Shown here piece by piece: positions 8,313 to 17,327 of a stretch of 64,000 bases of DNA. Both the position numbers and the translations under genes were made by a program. Position 1 is the first letter of the stretch. Each line of letters starts with the position of its first letter. Below the pieces are notes generated by a model. It was not told where the DNA came from, made no database searches, and worked only from the letters and a program-made list of their open reading frames with translations. The stretch comes from Desulfopila_A sp964446655 (lineage in GTDB: Bacteria; Desulfobacterota; Desulfobulbia; Desulfobulbales; Desulfocapsaceae). The stretch spans positions 84,350 through 148,349 of the forward strand of contig CAYUPL010000002.1 of NCBI GenBank assembly GCA_964446655.1, given 5' to 3'.

Positions 8313-9548
8313 TCAGATCTTTTTGACAATAACGGCTGAGTTTATACCAACCATCCCGAATGAATTATTTAAAATAGTGGTCACCGAGGGACACTCAACA
8401 GGGTGATCGATGACAAGATTGTCTACCTTGCAGTCCGGATCGACTGTGTCGATATTTATGGTAGGGTGAACCATATTGTCGGAAAAAGATGGAAGATTGC
8501 CGGCGAGTTCCAGTACTCCCGCCGCTCCCATTGCGTGTCCTATAATGCTCTTGGTGTTATTGACGTATGTTGTCGGACAGTTGCGGAATGTTTCTCTGAT
8601 AGCCTTACACTCTTCAGTGTCACCTTGTTTTGTTCCGGTTGCATGAGTGTTGATTATATCAATCTGATCGGGGGCAAGCTTTGCTTTTGCAAGTGCCAGT
8701 TTCATACATTCACTTTGTCTTTTGCCATAAGGCAACACGAAGTCTTTCGCATCTGAGTTCATGGCGTATCCGACAATTTCGCCATAGATGCGGCAGTTTC
8801 GTTGTCGTGCATTCTCAAGGGTTTCGAGGATAAAAATGCATCCTCCCTCTGAAACAACGATGCCGTTACGGTGAGCATCGAAAGGGCGACAAGCCTTGTT
8901 GGGGTACTGGTGCGATGCCAGAGCGCCTTGCGCTTTGAAACTTGCAAAGATACCAAAAGATTCAGTGGATTCAGATATTCCACCGGCAATGGCCATATCT
9001 ACCTCACCAAGCTGCAGCATCTGTGCACCTTGAATAAGAGAGGCATTTCCTGCTGCACAGGCTGCACCAATGGAATAATGCGGACCGGTAATGCCGAGGT
9101 TCAATGTGATTTCTCCGGCAGGATTATTCAGCACTGTTCGAGGATTATGGTGATGGGTCCAGTAGGCTACATTATAATCGTATCGGCTGATGTTGAACAC
9201 TTCCTGTTCCGTTTCTACCGTTCCGTGTTCGGTTAGACCGACATATACTCCGGTTCTGGCGCTGTCGTAAAATCCGTTATCAAGATTTGCGTCACGCAAT
9301 GCTTCATTGGCACAGTAGACCCCGATACATCCTGCCCTGGTTCCTTTTTTGTTTTCCTTTTTCTTCCGATATTTTGTTTCTGGAAAAGTGCAAATTCCGG
9401 CAGGAGCTTTGCCGAAGTAGCGAAGATCTACTTCTTGTATAGAGCTCTCTCCATTGAGAAGTTTTTTCCTGAATTCAACCAGATTATCGGCATTAGGAGC
9501 GACCAGGCCAACTCCAGTGATAACAATTCTTTTAGTATCTCTATTCAT
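8313..9548 (-). CDS. FabF-type beta-ketoacyl-ACP synthase
   Basis: 411 residues, the usual KAS-II length. The complete Cys-His-His triad is visible: Cys164 in GAACAAGNAS, His302 in NTHATGTKQGD and His338 in SIIGHAMGAAG. The enzyme should therefore be a condensing enzyme and not a chain-length factor. The N-terminal signature RIVITGVGLVAPN fits FabF. It is the first gene of the cluster, with 146 bp separating it from the ACP gene. It is probably a specialised elongating ketosynthase acting with the adjacent ACP and reductase. No FabZ/FabA-type dehydratase, enoyl reductase or malonyl transferase is encoded beside it. Confidence 0.9.
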   Translation of the reverse strand: MNRDTKRIVITGVGLVAPNADNLVEFRKKLLNGESSIQEVDLRYFGKAPAGICTFPETKYRKKKENKKGTRAGCIGVYCANEALRDANLDNGFYDSARTGVYVGLTEHGTVETEQEVFNISRYDYNVAYWTHHHNPRTVLNNPAGEITLNLGITGPHYSIGAACAAGNASLIQGAQMLQLGEVDMAIAGGISESTESFGIFASFKAQGALASHQYPNKACRPFDAHRNGIVVSEGGCIFILETLENARQRNCRIYGEIVGYAMNSDAKDFVLPYGKRQSECMKLALAKAKLAPDQIDIINTHATGTKQGDTEECKAIRETFRNCPTTYVNNTKSIIGHAMGAAGVLELAGNLPSFSDNMVHPTINIDTVDPDCKVDNLVIDHPVECPSVTTILNNSFGMVGINSAVIVKKI

Positions 9549-9991
9549 TGTAATGGCTGTTTATGTTATTTAGTAATACGCAATGAGAAACAGAGACTAT
9601 GCTACTTTTTTCAAAAATTCAAGTTTAATAGCAACAAGGTGATATCTTTCATTCTGGGGAAATAGTTGCGAAACAGTCTTTAGACTGTTGGAAAGGGCTA
9701 TAGTCTCTTATCAAAATCTGATTACGTATAATCCTCAGCTATGATCTCTTTGTCCGAGAGACAGATCGGAGTCTGCGCTTACCTTCTTTTTCTCGGAAAA
9801 ACGGAGGGGACTGATTTTTTTCACGTTGTTTTGTGAAAACAAATCTGTTTCCCGTATTCGTATTTATCAGGTATTCAGAGGAAGAGTGCGAATAAGCGGG
9901 GGTATTGCAACAGGTGGCCGACAGTCAACTCTATCCGATACACATGAAAGATATGGTGCTGCAATTTCTATGAAGCACTTTTGTGAAATGC
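9549..9991. other. Intergenic region between the ketosynthase and lpxC genes
   Basis: This 443-base region holds no convincing reading frame. It contains one perfect inverted repeat (7-base arms AACAGTC/GACTGTT at 9672-9678 and 9683-9689 with a 4-base loop), about 125 bases upstream of the ketosynthase start. The repeat could be an operator or a weak terminator. The rest should include the promoter of the ketosynthase cluster and the 3' region of lpxC, but I see no strong promoter match. Confidence 0.4.
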
Positions 9992-10978
9992 TCACACCTG
10001 AGTGACTGAAACAGGTCTTTGTTTAAGAAAGGGCATGATCATCTCTCCGGCAGCCTTGGTGCCGGCAAAAACTTGATTGAGTGCAGAAAAGTTTCCGTTC
10101 TTTTTGATCTCAACAAGTTCCCAGCAGTCAGAGGCGTCAGCTATAGCCTGCATGAAAGCCAAGTGCTGGGTATGACCGGATTTATAGGCCTGAATGTGAC
10201 CAAGCAGGGGACAACCTAAAAGCGACATGTCGCCGATTATATCAAGAACTTTATGGCGAATAAATTCGTCTTCATATCTGAGTCCATCTTCGTTAAGCAC
10301 TGAACTTCTGTTCCAGTGAATAGCTATTACGTTGTCGAGGGTTCCTCCAAGTGCTAGGCCGTTGGCCCAGAGTTCTTCTACCTGCTCAACGTAGCCAAAG
10401 GTTCTGGCTCGGCTGATTTCATCGATAAACCGCTCGGCATTGACGTCTAAGCTGTATGACTGACTTTTGATAAGTGTGTCGTCAAAAGTAATTTTTCCAG
10501 TCACCCTAAAACCTTGATATGGGGAAATGGTAATGGTTTTATCACCGTCGGAATAGTTGATTTCTTTTGTGATTTTGAGAATCCGGCGAGGTTCATTGAG
10601 ACACCGTTTTCCTGCGGTTTTAAGAAGTTTGATAAACGGCGCGGCACTGCCGTCCATTATAGGAACTTCCGCTGCGTCAATCTCTATCTCAGCATTATCT
10701 ATGCCATAACTGCTAAGAGCTGCAAGAAGATGCTCTGTTGTGGATATAGTGGTTTTTCCTTCACCGATGGTGGTTGCGAGTCTGGTGTCGACAACCTTGT
10801 CCATGTGCGCTTTTATCGGTTTGTTGAAAGGGAGATCCGTGCGACTGAATTGGATGCCGTTGTGTGCAGGAGCAGGTTTGATGCTCAGATTGACTGTTCT
10901 TCCTGAGTGGAGCCCGACCCCGCAGCAGCTGATGAGTTTTTTTACGGTATGTTGAAACGGATCTGTGGGAAAGTGCAT
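9992..10978 (-). CDS. lpxC: UDP-3-O-acyl-N-acetylglucosamine deacetylase LpxC
   Basis: 328 residues. The zinc and catalytic residues of LpxC are all visible: His83 in TTEHLLAAL, His242 and Asp246 in RHKVLDIIGD, and His269 in KSGHTQHL. The N-terminal QHTVKKLISCCGVGLHSG is the standard opening. It catalyses the committed step of lipid A synthesis in the cytoplasm. The length and single-domain form match stand-alone LpxC rather than the LpxC-FabZ fusion of some phyla. It stands apart from lpxK by 270 bp, so it probably has its own promoter. Confidence 0.96.
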   Translation of the reverse strand: MHFPTDPFQHTVKKLISCCGVGLHSGRTVNLSIKPAPAHNGIQFSRTDLPFNKPIKAHMDKVVDTRLATTIGEGKTTISTTEHLLAALSSYGIDNAEIEIDAAEVPIMDGSAAPFIKLLKTAGKRCLNEPRRILKITKEINYSDGDKTITISPYQGFRVTGKITFDDTLIKSQSYSLDVNAERFIDEISRARTFGYVEQVEELWANGLALGGTLDNVIAIHWNRSSVLNEDGLRYEDEFIRHKVLDIIGDMSLLGCPLLGHIQAYKSGHTQHLAFMQAIADASDCWELVEIKKNGNFSALNQVFAGTKAAGEMIMPFLKQRPVSVTQV

Positions 10979-11248
10979 TATGATAGCCTTTGTTAGCGTT
11001 TGATACTGTAGAATTCAAGTTACCAATTATTGTGCAAAAAACAAGCCACACTGAAGTCTTTTTTGTAGCGGGTGAAATTTAAAATTAATAACATAATATC
11101 AATATCATGTGTAGCGATAACCATTTGCTGCTCTGCAGATGAGAGTGTGGAAAAAAAAACACACAGTGGAATTTTCGACATACTTTTTCTAAAAAGAAAT
11201 TAAACACATTTCAGTGGTGATGATCTCTTACAGACAACAGCAGAAAGC

Positions 11249-12298
11249 TCATCTCTTTGATTCAAGTTTGCTATCGATGAATTTTTCAAAATCGGGGTGA
11301 GCGTCAACTTGCATGGAGAGTGCCAAAAGTGGAAGTCCGAAGTCAGCCTGCTGAAGCTTCACCAGATCTTTTTCAGTTGTAAGAAGTACCTCTGCTCCGT
11401 GTTTCGCCGCGAGGTCTTTGATATTTAAAATAGTCTTTTCGGAGTACATTTTATGATCTTGGAAGCTGAGGAAATGTACGGGAGTGACGGAGAGTTGTTC
11501 CAGTGAGTTTTGAAACCGTTGTGGTGACGCAATGCCGCAAAAGGCAAGAACAGGTGCGTTGATAGACGACAACGGGTAGGTCTTCCCCGAGCAATCGATA
11601 TAGTGCTGTGCCAGGTACTGTAAGTGAAACTGAGGAACTTCTTGCCATCCTGCCTTGAGAAACCGGCAAAAAGTCGAGAGCTTCTCCGGTTGCTTCCGAG
11701 GAGATCCGGTTATGAGAAAACAATCGGCTCGGTCCAGCGCGGAAAAAGGCTCACGCAACAAACCTCCAGGAAAAACATGCATATTTTTACTCACATTAAA
11801 ACCATTAAACAAGACAAGATCGATATCTCGTTGTACGCTGAGGTGTTGAAAACCATCATCTAATATAATTATGTCGCATTGCAAGACTTCGGTGGCATAG
11901 CGGCATGGATATAGCCGTTTTTTCCCTGTCAGGACGACTGCATCAGGCACGGCTTCGGCAATAAGGCGCGGTTCGTCTCCAGCCTGCCGACTGTCCAGCA
12001 AAATCCGGTTACCGTCTGAGATTATATTGACTTTTTCCTTGGCCTCTCCACCGTACCCACGGCTGATTACCGCAGGTTTGAGTCCTTTTCGTAACATATA
12101 TCCGGCAAGATATATGACTACAGGGGTCTTGCCTGAGCCACCCATGGTCAAATTTCCTGCCGAAATAACGGGAACTGTAATAGTATGGCGTGGCATGATG
12201 TTTTTTTGAAACAACCACGCTCGGAGTTTCATGAGAAAAGCGTAGAAAATGCCGATAGGCCGAAGTGGGGTAAGAAGAAGGTTTAGATTATTAACCAT
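11249..12298 (-). CDS. lpxK: Tetraacyldisaccharide 4'-kinase LpxK
   Basis: 349 residues with the Walker A loop GGSGKTP at about residues 53-59 after the family opening (PVISAGNLTMGG). DDGFQHL near residue 150 is the LpxK signature that carries catalytic acidic residues. An N-terminal hydrophobic and basic stretch suits the monotopic inner-membrane enzyme. It phosphorylates the 4' position of the lipid A disaccharide. It lies upstream of lpxC on the same strand, and lpxB is on the other strand further right, so lipid A genes are loosely grouped here. Confidence 0.95.
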   Translation of the reverse strand: MVNNLNLLLTPLRPIGIFYAFLMKLRAWLFQKNIMPRHTITVPVISAGNLTMGGSGKTPVVIYLAGYMLRKGLKPAVISRGYGGEAKEKVNIISDGNRILLDSRQAGDEPRLIAEAVPDAVVLTGKKRLYPCRYATEVLQCDIIILDDGFQHLSVQRDIDLVLFNGFNVSKNMHVFPGGLLREPFSALDRADCFLITGSPRKQPEKLSTFCRFLKAGWQEVPQFHLQYLAQHYIDCSGKTYPLSSINAPVLAFCGIASPQRFQNSLEQLSVTPVHFLSFQDHKMYSEKTILNIKDLAAKHGAEVLLTTEKDLVKLQQADFGLPLLALSMQVDAHPDFEKFIDSKLESKR

Positions 12299-12478
12299 TT
12301 TAATTGCTGGAACGAAGGAAATTTCGAATTTGGGAATTTTTCTCTTCCATTTTTGCAGAATATTTGTAAAAGACAGTAGTTGGATTCACTTAGTTTTCAG
12401 CCCTGATGTTTAATTGTAGTTTAAAGAAATGTCATCATTTTATAAAGGGCCTACCAAAAACTTTTCCAGGAGGGATAC

Positions 12479-13606
12479 ATGAAAAGAACAACAGGTGGAA
12501 AATTTCTGGCAGCTGTTGCGGCTGCGACGTTTACGTTTACCGTGGCCGCAACCGGTTTTGCCGCGGATACCATCAAGTTCGGCGTGGCCGGAGCACATAG
12601 CGGCGATCTTGCCTCATATGGACTTCCAAGTGTTAATGCTGCCAAGCTGGTTATCGACAAGGTCAATGCAGCAGGTGGCATCAATGGTAAAAAAGTAGAA
12701 CTGCTTATAGAAGACGATGTCTGTAAACCGGAAGTTGCTACCAATACTGCAACGAAACTCGTTTCAGCCGGAGTGCATGTTGTCCTGGGACATATCTGCT
12801 CTGGCGCGACCAAGGCAGCCTTGCCCATTTACAACAACGCCGGCGTGCTTGTTATGTCGCCTTCGGCAACTAATCCGGAACTCACCCAGAGCGGTGATTA
12901 TCCCAATTTTTTCAGAACAATAGCATCGGATGACAACCAGGCTAAAGTGGATGTTGAGTTTGCCCTGAATGTTCTTGGCTATACCAAGTTTGCCGTGGTT
13001 CATGACAAAGGAGACTATGGCAAGGGATTTGCCGAGTTTGCCAAAAAATTTCTTGAAGAGTCCGGCAAAGCACAAGTCCTGCTGTTCGAGGGAGTTACTC
13101 CCGGCGCGGTGGATTATTCCGCTGTTGTTAATAAAATAAGTCGCTCAGGCGCTGAGGCCGTCATTTTCGGAGGGTATCATCCGGAAGCCTCAAAGATTGT
13201 CAGCATGATGCGTAAAAAAAGACTTGATACCACCTTCATCTCCGATGACGGCGTGAAAGACAACACCTTTATTAAGGTGGCGGGTGAAGATGCTGAGGGA
13301 GTTTACGCCTCCGGACCGAGAGACACTGCCTCAAATCCATTGGCCATTGCTGCCGTCGAAGAACATAAGCAGGTATTCGGCAGTGATCCGGGAGCATTTT
13401 TTGACAACGCCTATGCTGCCGCACTCGCCATGGTCAACGCCTTGGAGAAGGCCGATTCCACTGATCTGGAAGCTTTGAAAAAAGCCCTTATGACGGAAAA
13501 AGTAGACACTCCGGTGGGTACTATCTCTTTTGACGAAATAGGAGATGCCATTGGTGTCGGCTTTTCGGTATATAAGGTTCAGGACGGCGTTTTCGTAGAG
13601 ATGTAA
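12479..13606 (+). CDS. livK: Branched-chain amino acid ABC transporter, periplasmic binding protein
   Basis: 375 residues with a clear signal peptide (about 1-29, cleaved near FAAD). The mature protein opens with DTIKFGVAGAHSGDLASYG, the standard start of the LivJ/LivK/BraC periplasmic-binding fold, and continues with VNAAGGINGKKVELLIEDD. A strong ribosome site (AGGAGGG) lies just before the ATG. It captures Leu/Ile/Val or related amino acids for the LivHMGF importer encoded immediately downstream. A 15-bp hairpin with a T-run separates it from livH, consistent with the binding protein being made in excess. Confidence 0.94.
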   Translation: MKRTTGGKFLAAVAAATFTFTVAATGFAADTIKFGVAGAHSGDLASYGLPSVNAAKLVIDKVNAAGGINGKKVELLIEDDVCKPEVATNTATKLVSAGVHVVLGHICSGATKAALPIYNNAGVLVMSPSATNPELTQSGDYPNFFRTIASDDNQAKVDVEFALNVLGYTKFAVVHDKGDYGKGFAEFAKKFLEESGKAQVLLFEGVTPGAVDYSAVVNKISRSGAEAVIFGGYHPEASKIVSMMRKKRLDTTFISDDGVKDNTFIKVAGEDAEGVYASGPRDTASNPLAIAAVEEHKQVFGSDPGAFFDNAYAAALAMVNALEKADSTDLEALKKALMTEKVDTPVGTISFDEIGDAIGVGFSVYKVQDGVFVEM

Positions 13607-13630
13607 ACGAAACTGCCTTTTTTACTATCA

Positions 13631-13684
13631 CCTGGCATGGTCATTATCGCTTATGATGAATGACCATGCCGGGTTCTTTTTTTT
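13631..13684 (+). terminator. Hairpin with T-run between livK and livH (probable attenuating terminator)
   Basis: Arms at 13631-13645 and 13659-13673 pair over 15 positions (one G-T wobble) around a 13-base loop, followed by a run of T from 13676 broken only by a C. It has the form of an intrinsic terminator but sits inside an otherwise continuous liv gene block, ending just before livH. Partial termination here would give more binding protein than permease. Confidence 0.8.
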
Positions 13685-13693
13685 GTGGCTGAT

Positions 13694-14596
13694 ATGGATT
13701 ATTTTATCGAACTGCTTTTCAGTGGACTTACCAGGGGAGCAATCTACGCCTTGATTGCCCTGGGGTATACCATGGTCTACGGCATCATTGGATTGATTAA
13801 CTTCGCTCATGGTGAAATCTATATGATTGGAGCTTTTACTTCATTTATTGTCGCGACAGTTTTATCAATATACGGTTTTCCCCTTCTTGCAATTATTATC
13901 ATAGCTGGTCTGGCCGCAGCTGTCTGGTCCAGTTCATATGGTTATACCATTGAAAAAATAGCATATAAGCCACTGCGCAACGCACCGCGTCTATCCGCTC
14001 TTATAAGTGCGATAGGCATGTCCATATTCCTGCAGAACTATGTATTGCTGGCCCAGACTTCAGACTTTCTCCCGTTTCCCGGACTCATTCCGGACCTTGA
14101 TATAATCGAGCCATATGCGCACATTGTCGGGACCACCGATATGGTAATATTGATTGTCACCACTATAACAATGCTGCTTCTCACACTCTTTATAAAATAT
14201 ACCCAGATCGGCAAGGCCATGCGAGCCACAGCCCAGGATAAAACCATGGCAATGCTGGTCGGCATTAATGTCAACCGAGTGATATCGGTCACCTTTATTA
14301 TCGGATCAGGCTTGGCCGCGATCGGAGGTATGCTTATTGCCACACATATTGGGCAGATCAACTTCTTTATCGGGTTTCTTGCCGGAATCAAGGCATTCAC
14401 TGCTGCCGTCCTCGGTGGGATCGGATCAATTCCCGGCGCCGTCTTGGGCAGCCTGGTTCTCGGCCTGACAGAAAGCTTCGCCACCGGTTACGTTTCCAGT
14501 GACTATGAAGATGTTTTCGCCTTTTCGCTACTGGTTTTGATTTTGATCTTTAAGCCGTCCGGTATTCTGGGAAAGGCTGAAACAAAAAAAGTGTGA
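13694..14596 (+). CDS. livH: Branched-chain amino acid ABC transporter permease LivH
   Basis: About 300 residues with some eight hydrophobic segments. The LivH opening is clear (LTRGAIYALIALGYTMVYGIIGLINFAHG as two adjoining segments), and the LivH/LivM loop EAA-like region is seen near MRATAQDKTMAMLVGINV. It forms one half of the membrane channel with LivM. I chose ATG at 13694; an in-frame GTG at 13685 is equally open. Neither has a clear ribosome site because the terminator T-run lies directly upstream, so translation initiation may be weak or linked to read-through. Confidence 0.93.
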   Translation: MDYFIELLFSGLTRGAIYALIALGYTMVYGIIGLINFAHGEIYMIGAFTSFIVATVLSIYGFPLLAIIIIAGLAAAVWSSSYGYTIEKIAYKPLRNAPRLSALISAIGMSIFLQNYVLLAQTSDFLPFPGLIPDLDIIEPYAHIVGTTDMVILIVTTITMLLLTLFIKYTQIGKAMRATAQDKTMAMLVGINVNRVISVTFIIGSGLAAIGGMLIATHIGQINFFIGFLAGIKAFTAAVLGGIGSIPGAVLGSLVLGLTESFATGYVSSDYEDVFAFSLLVLILIFKPSGILGKAETKKV

Positions 14597-14605
14597 GTTT
14601 AAAAA

Positions 14606-15820
14606 ATGTTTTCACTTAAAGAAATCCAACGTAGCCTGTTAACTTCGTTGTGGTTCGTCTTTCTGACCTTTCCGATAATGGTTATAAAGGTTGATCCACT
14701 TGACCGAATTGTACAGTGGCGTTGGGAAAAAGCATTGTATGTAGCGGTGGGCGCCTTTTTTCTCTCCTTTGTTTTCCGCTATCTCCTGCAACGAAAGGAA
14801 AGTGGAGTTTCCGCCGGTACCCAGGATGATGAAGATAAAAAGCCCTTGATTAATACAATACTTGAAACATCACGTTACAGGTACATCCTTGCCGGGCTGG
14901 TTTTGGCGACAGCTCTTGTCTTTCCCCATTTATTTTCAACGTATCAGACCAATATTATGACAACGGCATTGATGTATGTGATGCTGGGACTCGGTTTGAA
15001 TATCGTGGTGGGCCTCGCCGGTTTGCTGGATTTAGGGTTTGTGGCATTTTATGCGGTGGGAGCTTACAGCTATGCCCTGCTGCATCATCATTTTGAACTG
15101 GGATTCTGGGCAGCCTTGCCTATTGGCGGCGGTCTTGCTGCAATTTTCGGCATCCTTCTCGGATATCCGGTTCTTCGCCTGAGAGGAGATTATCTTGCCA
15201 TTGTGACCTTAGGGTTCGGGGAAATAATCCGGCTGGTTCTCGAAAACTGGGGAGAATTTTCCCAAGGCCCAAGCGGTATTTCCAATATTGCCCGACCGGG
15301 CTTTTTCGGTATTGAACTTTCTCTTAACGACGCCATTATCTACCTCTACTATATTATGGTTGTTGCAGTTATAATAACAATATTTGTAGTCAACCGGCTG
15401 CAGGATTCGCGGATGGGGCGGGCATGGATAGCACTTCGAGAAGATGAGATTGCCTGCCAGGCCATGGGGATCGATAAAAGAAAAATGAAGCTGGCCGCCT
15501 TTTCTTTAGGTGCATTCTGGGCAGGTTTAGTGGGGGTAGTCTTTGCGGCGAAAACAACCTTTATAAATCCGGCGAGTTTTACGTTTCTTGAGTCGGCCAT
15601 CATTTTATCCGTAGTTGTGTTAGGAGGGATGGGATCTATTGTCGGGGTGATTATCGGCGCGCTTATTCTGATTTTAATGCCTGAGTATCTCCGTGCTCTT
15701 TCTGAATATCGAATGCTTGCTTTCGGCGCCGTCCTTGTCATGATGATGGTCTTCCGACCTCAGGGAATGATTGGAGCTTTGCGTAAGACCTATAAATATT
15801 CTAAACCAAACACGAACTAG
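14606..15820 (+). CDS. livM: Branched-chain amino acid ABC transporter permease LivM
   Basis: 404 residues. An N-terminal part of about 110 residues with two or three membrane helices precedes the conserved permease domain, as in the long LivM type of E. coli. The core begins LMYVMLGLGLNIVVGLAGLLDLGFVAFYAVGAY and carries the cytoplasmic coupling segment MGRAWIALREDEIACQAMGI. It pairs with LivH. It starts 9 bp after livH and its stop abuts livG directly. Confidence 0.94.
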   Translation: MFSLKEIQRSLLTSLWFVFLTFPIMVIKVDPLDRIVQWRWEKALYVAVGAFFLSFVFRYLLQRKESGVSAGTQDDEDKKPLINTILETSRYRYILAGLVLATALVFPHLFSTYQTNIMTTALMYVMLGLGLNIVVGLAGLLDLGFVAFYAVGAYSYALLHHHFELGFWAALPIGGGLAAIFGILLGYPVLRLRGDYLAIVTLGFGEIIRLVLENWGEFSQGPSGISNIARPGFFGIELSLNDAIIYLYYIMVVAVIITIFVVNRLQDSRMGRAWIALREDEIACQAMGIDKRKMKLAAFSLGAFWAGLVGVVFAAKTTFINPASFTFLESAIILSVVVLGGMGSIVGVIIGALILILMPEYLRALSEYRMLAFGAVLVMMMVFRPQGMIGALRKTYKYSKPNTN

Positions 15821-16600
15821 ATGGATAAGCCAATACTGGAAGTATCCCAAATGACAATGGACTTTGGTGGGATACGAGCCTTGGACAAACTCGACCTGGA
15901 AGTGTATTCCGGGGAAATTGCAGCACTTATCGGTCCCAATGGAGCCGGCAAGACCACCTTTTTCAATTGCCTTACCGGCATCTATGTGCCCACTAAGGGG
16001 GAAATTTTTTTGCATCCGCCGGATGGCGGTTGCAGGGTCAACCTCAAGGGACTTCTGCCGAACAAGGTTACTGAACATGGGTTGGCCAGGACCTTTCAGA
16101 ACATCCGTCTTTTCGCGCAGATGACGGTTCTGGAAAATGTCATGATCGGCTGCCACTGTCGTACCAAGGCGTTTATTTTTGGTGCTGTTTTCAGAGGACC
16201 GGCAACACGTCGAGAGGAGCAGGAAATTGTTGCGAAGAGTCATCGCATCCTTGAGAAGGTTGGTCTGACTAAATATATAGATGAATATGCCAAAAACCTT
16301 CCCTACGGTGCGCAACGCCGACTTGAGATTGCCCGGGCGCTTGCTACCGAGCCGAGTCTGCTTCTTCTTGATGAACCGGCTGCGGGGATGAACCCGCATG
16401 AAACACGGCAAATCGACGACCTTATACGGGAAATTTCCAGTGAAGGCCTGGCGATTCTGCTCATTGAACATGATATGAAGCTGGTCATGAGCCTCTCTGA
16501 CAGAATTTATGTGGTCGATTACGGGAAAAAAATCGCAGAGGGTCAACCAGCTGAAATCCGAGCCAATCCGGCTGTGATCAGAGCGTATTTAGGTGAATAG
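15821..16600 (+). CDS. livG: Branched-chain amino acid ABC transporter ATPase LivG
   Basis: 259 residues. Walker A GPNGAGKTT is near residue 38, the ABC signature (LPYGAQRRLEIARAL) near 160-175, and Walker B LLLLDEPAAGMNP follows. The longer insert after Walker A and the C-terminal RANPAVIRAYLGE are typical of LivG as opposed to LivF. It powers uptake with LivF. The ATG directly follows the livM stop, with no spacer, so translation is probably coupled. Confidence 0.95.
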   Translation: MDKPILEVSQMTMDFGGIRALDKLDLEVYSGEIAALIGPNGAGKTTFFNCLTGIYVPTKGEIFLHPPDGGCRVNLKGLLPNKVTEHGLARTFQNIRLFAQMTVLENVMIGCHCRTKAFIFGAVFRGPATRREEQEIVAKSHRILEKVGLTKYIDEYAKNLPYGAQRRLEIARALATEPSLLLLDEPAAGMNPHETRQIDDLIREISSEGLAILLIEHDMKLVMSLSDRIYVVDYGKKIAEGQPAEIRANPAVIRAYLGE

Positions 16601-16606
16601 ATTATT

Positions 16607-17314
16607 ATGTTGAAACTTGATAATGTACGGGCCGGCTATGGCAATATTCTCGCCATAAAAGAGGTCAGCCTGGAAATTGCTAAAAGTGAAATCGTTACTC
16701 TCATCGGGGCGAATGGAGCCGGCAAAAGCACCATTCTGATGACCATATCCGGTGTTGTCGGCTGCAGGTCCGGTAAAATTCTTCTAAACGGCAAGGAAAT
16801 TCAAAAAAACTCACCCGATGAAATCGTCAAAATGGGTGTCTCCCAGGTTCCTGAAGGAAGACATATTTTCCCTCTTTTGACGGTAAAGGAAAATCTCGAT
16901 ATGGGAGCTTTTCTGCGTAAAGACAAATCGGGTATTAAGGAGGACATCGACTATGTCTATTCCCTTTTCCCTATTCTGAAAGAGAGACGCGATCAGGACG
17001 GCGGTACGCTCAGTGGCGGTGAACAACAAATGTTGGCTCTGTCCAGGGCCTTGATGGCCCGCCCGAAGGTGCTTCTTTTAGATGAACCATCCATGGGCCT
17101 TGCCCCTCTGATTATTAAGCAGATTTTTCAGATTATTAAAAAGATCAACAGCGAAAGTGAAACCACGATTTTCCTGGTTGAACAAAATGCCTACCAGGCT
17201 TTGCAGATTGCCGATCGAGGTTATGTCATAGAAAACGGTATGATCACTCTCACCGGACAAGCTGAATCATTGCTCAATAATCCGGATATACAGAAGGCGT
17301 ATTTAGGGATTTGA
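16607..17314 (+). CDS. livF: Branched-chain amino acid ABC transporter ATPase LivF
   Basis: 235 residues. Walker A GANGAGKST is near residue 35, the signature LSGGEQQMLALSRALM near 135-150, and Walker B VLLLDEPSMGLAP follows. It ends NNPDIQKAYLGI, the usual LivF tail. It forms the second nucleotide-binding subunit of the importer. It lies 6 bp after livG and 13 bp before lpxB, so lpxB may ride on the same transcript. Confidence 0.95.
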   Translation: MLKLDNVRAGYGNILAIKEVSLEIAKSEIVTLIGANGAGKSTILMTISGVVGCRSGKILLNGKEIQKNSPDEIVKMGVSQVPEGRHIFPLLTVKENLDMGAFLRKDKSGIKEDIDYVYSLFPILKERRDQDGGTLSGGEQQMLALSRALMARPKVLLLDEPSMGLAPLIIKQIFQIIKKINSESETTIFLVEQNAYQALQIADRGYVIENGMITLTGQAESLLNNPDIQKAYLGI

Positions 17315-17327
17315 ACCCTGAAACAAA

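Noticed and set aside
12299..12478. Regulatory leader upstream of livK
   Set aside because: Apart from a strong ribosome site I see no leader peptide, T-box or clear promoter pair.
15674..16546. A 290-codon open frame antisense to livM and livG
   Set aside because: It lies opposite strongly conserved livM/livG genes and its translation has low-complexity and no family resemblance; it is a mirror of their codon usage.
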